From the IMG/VR virus record IMGVR_UViG_3300040808_001421, positions 1 to 59,457 of that record: a DNA stretch of 59,457 nt; one strand, written 5' to 3'. Positions 57,281 through 59,457 of this stretch are shown here, piece by piece. The notes beneath the pieces were generated by a model that made no database searches, was not told where the DNA came from, and was given only the letters and a program-made list of their open reading frames with translations. Positions within the stretch are counted from its first letter, which is position 1, and each line of letters starts with the position of its first letter. The DNA is from a virus. The position numbers and the translations under genes were made by a program.

Positions 57281-57666
57281 TGGACAAAAAGACCGCCTAC
57301 ACTAAAACATTCTTAATCGCGGCTGAAAAAGACACTAGCGAAGAAAGCCTTAAGAAATATCATATGCTGTTATGGCAGAACATTCGTGAAAAGGGCGATA
57401 GCGGACTACGTTTAACCAAAGAAGGATTTGAGTTTGTTGTTGATCAAGCAGATTTAAAAGTTCACGAAATACAATTTCCAAACGATATACAATTTACACC
57501 ACAAGTATTCTTATACTTAGATCAATTTATTGATACACCATACTATGTTACTAAAAAACGCATCTATGTGCTAAGTGAAAAAATGGCACTACAACTTATG
57601 ATGTTTGCGGGTGATATCAAACAGTACGGTCTTGCTCGTGCTATGGCAAAAGAATTGGAAGATTAA
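57280..57666 (+). CDS. Hypothetical protein, 128 aa
   Basis: It begins MDKKTAYTKTFLIAAEKDTS. An alpha/beta protein with FTPQVFLYLDQFIDTPYYVT and a helical C-terminus (MALQLMMFAGDIKQYGLARA). Co-translated with the preceding gene. Role unknown. Confidence 0.62.
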   Translation: MDKKTAYTKTFLIAAEKDTSEESLKKYHMLLWQNIREKGDSGLRLTKEGFEFVVDQADLKVHEIQFPNDIQFTPQVFLYLDQFIDTPYYVTKKRIYVLSEKMALQLMMFAGDIKQYGLARAMAKELED

Positions 57667-57679
57667 ATCCTGTTTTTGC

Positions 57680-57708
57680 TTGACCTCAAACTAAAAAACA
57701 TATATACT
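57680..57708 (+). promoter_or_regulatory. Sigma70-like promoter
   Basis: TTGACC (57680-57685), 17-base spacer, TATACT (57703-57708), then a ~40-base leader with TAGGAG before ATG 57756. Confidence 0.75.
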
Positions 57709-57755
57709 ATTACATAAAGATATACCATTATCTGATTACACTATAGGAGAATCAA

Positions 57756-58814
57756 ATGGCAAAGAAAATTACAGCAGTTATCTCGGAGACTGAATTTGAA
57801 CAAAACTTCGGGTTTAAAGAAACAAGCGGTCTATTTCAAGATCCGAACTTCAGATTAGTTATAAACAAATTTGGTAGATGCTATTGGTTACTAGCACACG
57901 ATAACCTGCAAGGACCACGCTTTAGTGGCAACAATGTTTACTATCAAGGAAACAACAGTAGACTAATCCGTACAATATATCCTAATGCAAGACGTATTAT
58001 TGATGTAGGTGGCAATGTAGGTAACAATACCATTGCTTACAGCGAATGGGCACAGACTGTTGAATCGTTTGAACCTACACCAACAACTCTTAAAATGTTA
58101 CGTGCAAACATTGAAATTGCTAAACAGCAAAACCTAAAAGGTATATACTGGCGTGGCACAGATGAAGTAGGTGATTTATATAGAGACGAAACAGCGTCAG
58201 CAGGTTGGTACATATTCAAAGGTGTGCATCAAAGCATGGATGTTGTTGCTGATGTAACTGTACACGACGTTGCACTTTCAAATACAAACACAGGTTCAAT
58301 AGATATTATCGATCATTTAGACCATGGTGGACATAATCATTGTGTTCCGGAAGGAGCAGAAGTAAAGTTACGTGAAAGCCAACAACTAGTAAGTGTGCCT
58401 AAACGAACAATAGACAGTTATGAATTTGACGAAGTAGACGCAATTAAAATTGATGTTGAAGGTTCAGAACTTATGGTAATGCAAGGTGCAGAACAAACTA
58501 TACGTAAGCATCGTCCAAGTGTTCAAGTTGAAATTGTTCCGAAGCAATGTAATATATTTGGTTATGAACCGCAAGACTTGTATGACTTTTTCAAAGATAT
58601 GGATTATACTTGTGTATGTGCAGTTCGTAATCCTATGAATAAGGCACAAAAGGATTTGTATTGGGGTAAAGATATCGGAATGACACATCAACAAATTCCA
58701 AAATATATGGATAGATTGTTTGTTCCTCGTGAAGTACACGAAGCAACTGATTATGATGCAATGAAACAAGCACATATCGATCCACAAGCAGAAAAATTAT
58801 TTGATTTTGGTTAA
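57756..58814 (+). CDS. FkbM-family SAM-dependent methyltransferase, 352 aa
   Basis: The SAM-binding motif IIDVGGNVGNNTIAYSEWA lies near residues 81-99, and the FkbM hallmark VDAIKIDVEGSELMVMQGAE near residue 230. A ~60-residue insert lies between the two. FkbM enzymes methylate sugar or other small hydroxyls. The target may be a glycan or nucleotide sugar; no partner is evident next to it. It has its own early promoter. Confidence 0.83.
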   Translation: MAKKITAVISETEFEQNFGFKETSGLFQDPNFRLVINKFGRCYWLLAHDNLQGPRFSGNNVYYQGNNSRLIRTIYPNARRIIDVGGNVGNNTIAYSEWAQTVESFEPTPTTLKMLRANIEIAKQQNLKGIYWRGTDEVGDLYRDETASAGWYIFKGVHQSMDVVADVTVHDVALSNTNTGSIDIIDHLDHGGHNHCVPEGAEVKLRESQQLVSVPKRTIDSYEFDEVDAIKIDVEGSELMVMQGAEQTIRKHRPSVQVEIVPKQCNIFGYEPQDLYDFFKDMDYTCVCAVRNPMNKAQKDLYWGKDIGMTHQQIPKYMDRLFVPREVHEATDYDAMKQAHIDPQAEKLFDFG

Positions 58815-58822
58815 CTTACCTG

Positions 58823-58850
58823 TTGACAAAACCGGTAAAGATGTTATTAT
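58823..58850 (+). promoter_or_regulatory. Sigma70-like promoter
   Basis: TTGACA (58823-58828), 16-base spacer, TATTAT (58845-58850); leader with GGAGG before ATG 58891. Confidence 0.7.
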
Positions 58851-58890
58851 AGTATTATAGTTAAACAAAGGCACAATGGAGGCTAAAATT

Positions 58891-59457
58891 ATGGAACGTA
58901 CATATCCCGAAGTATTACTAGAAGAATTTGGTAATGACTTACAAGATATTTTTGGTACACCTGAAGAACAATCAACTAAAATTGATTTACGTAGTATTGC
59001 AGGTGATACAGCAAAAATGGAAAAACTTATCAACAAATTACCTAATGGCGGTGTACTTGATGTTTATGAAATTTTTGGAAAGTATGAACGTCCTAGTTTT
59101 TTAGAAGTTGCTAAACATATTCTTAAAATGTTCGAAGCATCTGGAATTTTTCAAACTTACAAACTTCCTCCTGTGAGCGAACCAAACGGGCGTGTCGGTG
59201 GCGAACATCGTAATTGGGGAGATGTTTACCTGCGTTATCCTGTACAACGATCTGTAAAAGTATGGCACATTTTACAAGATATTCTGTGTGAATGGGACGC
59301 AGATCTAAACGATCCTATGTACGTTCGCGTCTTAAAAGATAATACAATGAATTGCAACGATAAGCAACACGGTAATTTTGGTCGATTGCTTATGGGTTAC
59401 AAAGATGTAATTGTAGAAGGTATTACAAGTGACGACGAGCATATGGACTCTAATATG
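58891..59457 (+). CDS. Hypothetical protein, 3'-truncated by the window edge
   Basis: Open to the last base; at least 189 residues. It begins MERTYPEVLLEEFGNDLQDI, with a helix-turn-helix-like segment (NGGVLDVYEIFGKYERPSFL, then EVAKHILKMFEASG) and a later WGDVYLRYPVQRS region. GGAGG lies upstream of the ATG and a sigma70-like promoter precedes it. No family recognised. Confidence 0.65.
   Translation, partial: MERTYPEVLLEEFGNDLQDIFGTPEEQSTKIDLRSIAGDTAKMEKLINKLPNGGVLDVYEIFGKYERPSFLEVAKHILKMFEASGIFQTYKLPPVSEPNGRVGGEHRNWGDVYLRYPVQRSVKVWHILQDILCEWDADLNDPMYVRVLKDNTMNCNDKQHGNFGRLLMGYKDVIVEGITSDDEHMDSNM

Noticed and set aside
1-59457. tRNA genes, insertion sequences, integrase and attachment sites
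   Set aside because: Intergenic gaps are short and were read; no cloverleaf, transposase or direct-repeat boundary was seen.

Overview
The window is a gene-dense, AT-rich piece of a T4-like marine myovirus genome, most likely an uncultured pelagic phage of the cyanophage/pelagiphage type. It carries the T4 core replication proteins: clamp loader large subunit gp44, family B DNA polymerase gp43, sliding clamp gp45, an RNase H-type 5' exonuclease and a DsbA-like protein. It also carries typical marine T4-like accessory genes (phoH, mazG, A-type Fe-S carrier, peptide deformylase, 2OG oxygenase, FkbM methyltransferase). Almost every gene is on the + strand, genes overlap by ATGA or TAATG, and I saw no tRNA, IS element, CRISPR array or photosynthesis gene. 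The host cannot be fixed from this window; a marine alphaproteobacterium or a picocyanobacterium is plausible. Both window ends cut through genes.

Layout. 1-2177: stress and redox genes (UV-damage endonuclease, Cu/Zn superoxide dismutase, Fe-S carrier) and small proteins. 2182-14630: four large tail-fibre or adhesin-type structural genes. 14630-18659: small genes, a fragment resembling the Pol III alpha palm, a GroES/gp31-like co-chaperonin, MazG and a nucleotidyltransferase. 18652-20878: gp44, a membrane protein with a CTG start, a 7Fe ferredoxin, and phoH on the minus strand. 21005-24168: two conserved phage genes and a lysis cassette (muramidase, i-spanin, o-spanin, an extra nested lipoprotein, candidate holin). 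24207-29915: DnaJ, deformylase, ClpA and small genes, ending at a UUCG-loop terminator. 30243-38896: a late-looking block of probable virion or head-associated proteins with short hydrophobic N-termini and Cys-rich basic C-terminal modules. 38920-44562: DsbA-like protein, gp43 and gp45. 44573-54069: a 7-deazaguanine DNA-modification island (DpdA, QueD-like, FolE, QueE) with an embedded glycosyltransferase, plus ClpP, an MBD4-like DNA glycosylase, a phosphoribosyltransferase and a HIT protein. 54069-59457: 2OG oxygenase, exonuclease, FkbM methyltransferase and small genes.

How it works together. Ten sigma70-like promoters (TTGACA-like, 16-17 nt, TATAAT-like) drive early genes such as dnaJ, gp45, queD and queE. 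T4-type late boxes (TAAATA core) precede virion and lysis genes. Several of both classes sit 5-8 nt before an ATG with no ribosome binding site, suggesting leaderless mRNAs. Other late boxes overlap hairpins around start sites, as in T4 genes e and soc. FolE, QueD and QueE would make the 7-deazaguanine precursor CDG and DpdA would insert a 7-deazaguanine base into phage DNA; no QueC is visible here. The glycosyltransferase inside this island resembles queuosine mannosyltransferases, so a glycosylated deazaguanine is possible. I could find no GCWGC and no AGCT anywhere in the window by eye, which suggests strong counter-selection of two restriction-like words.
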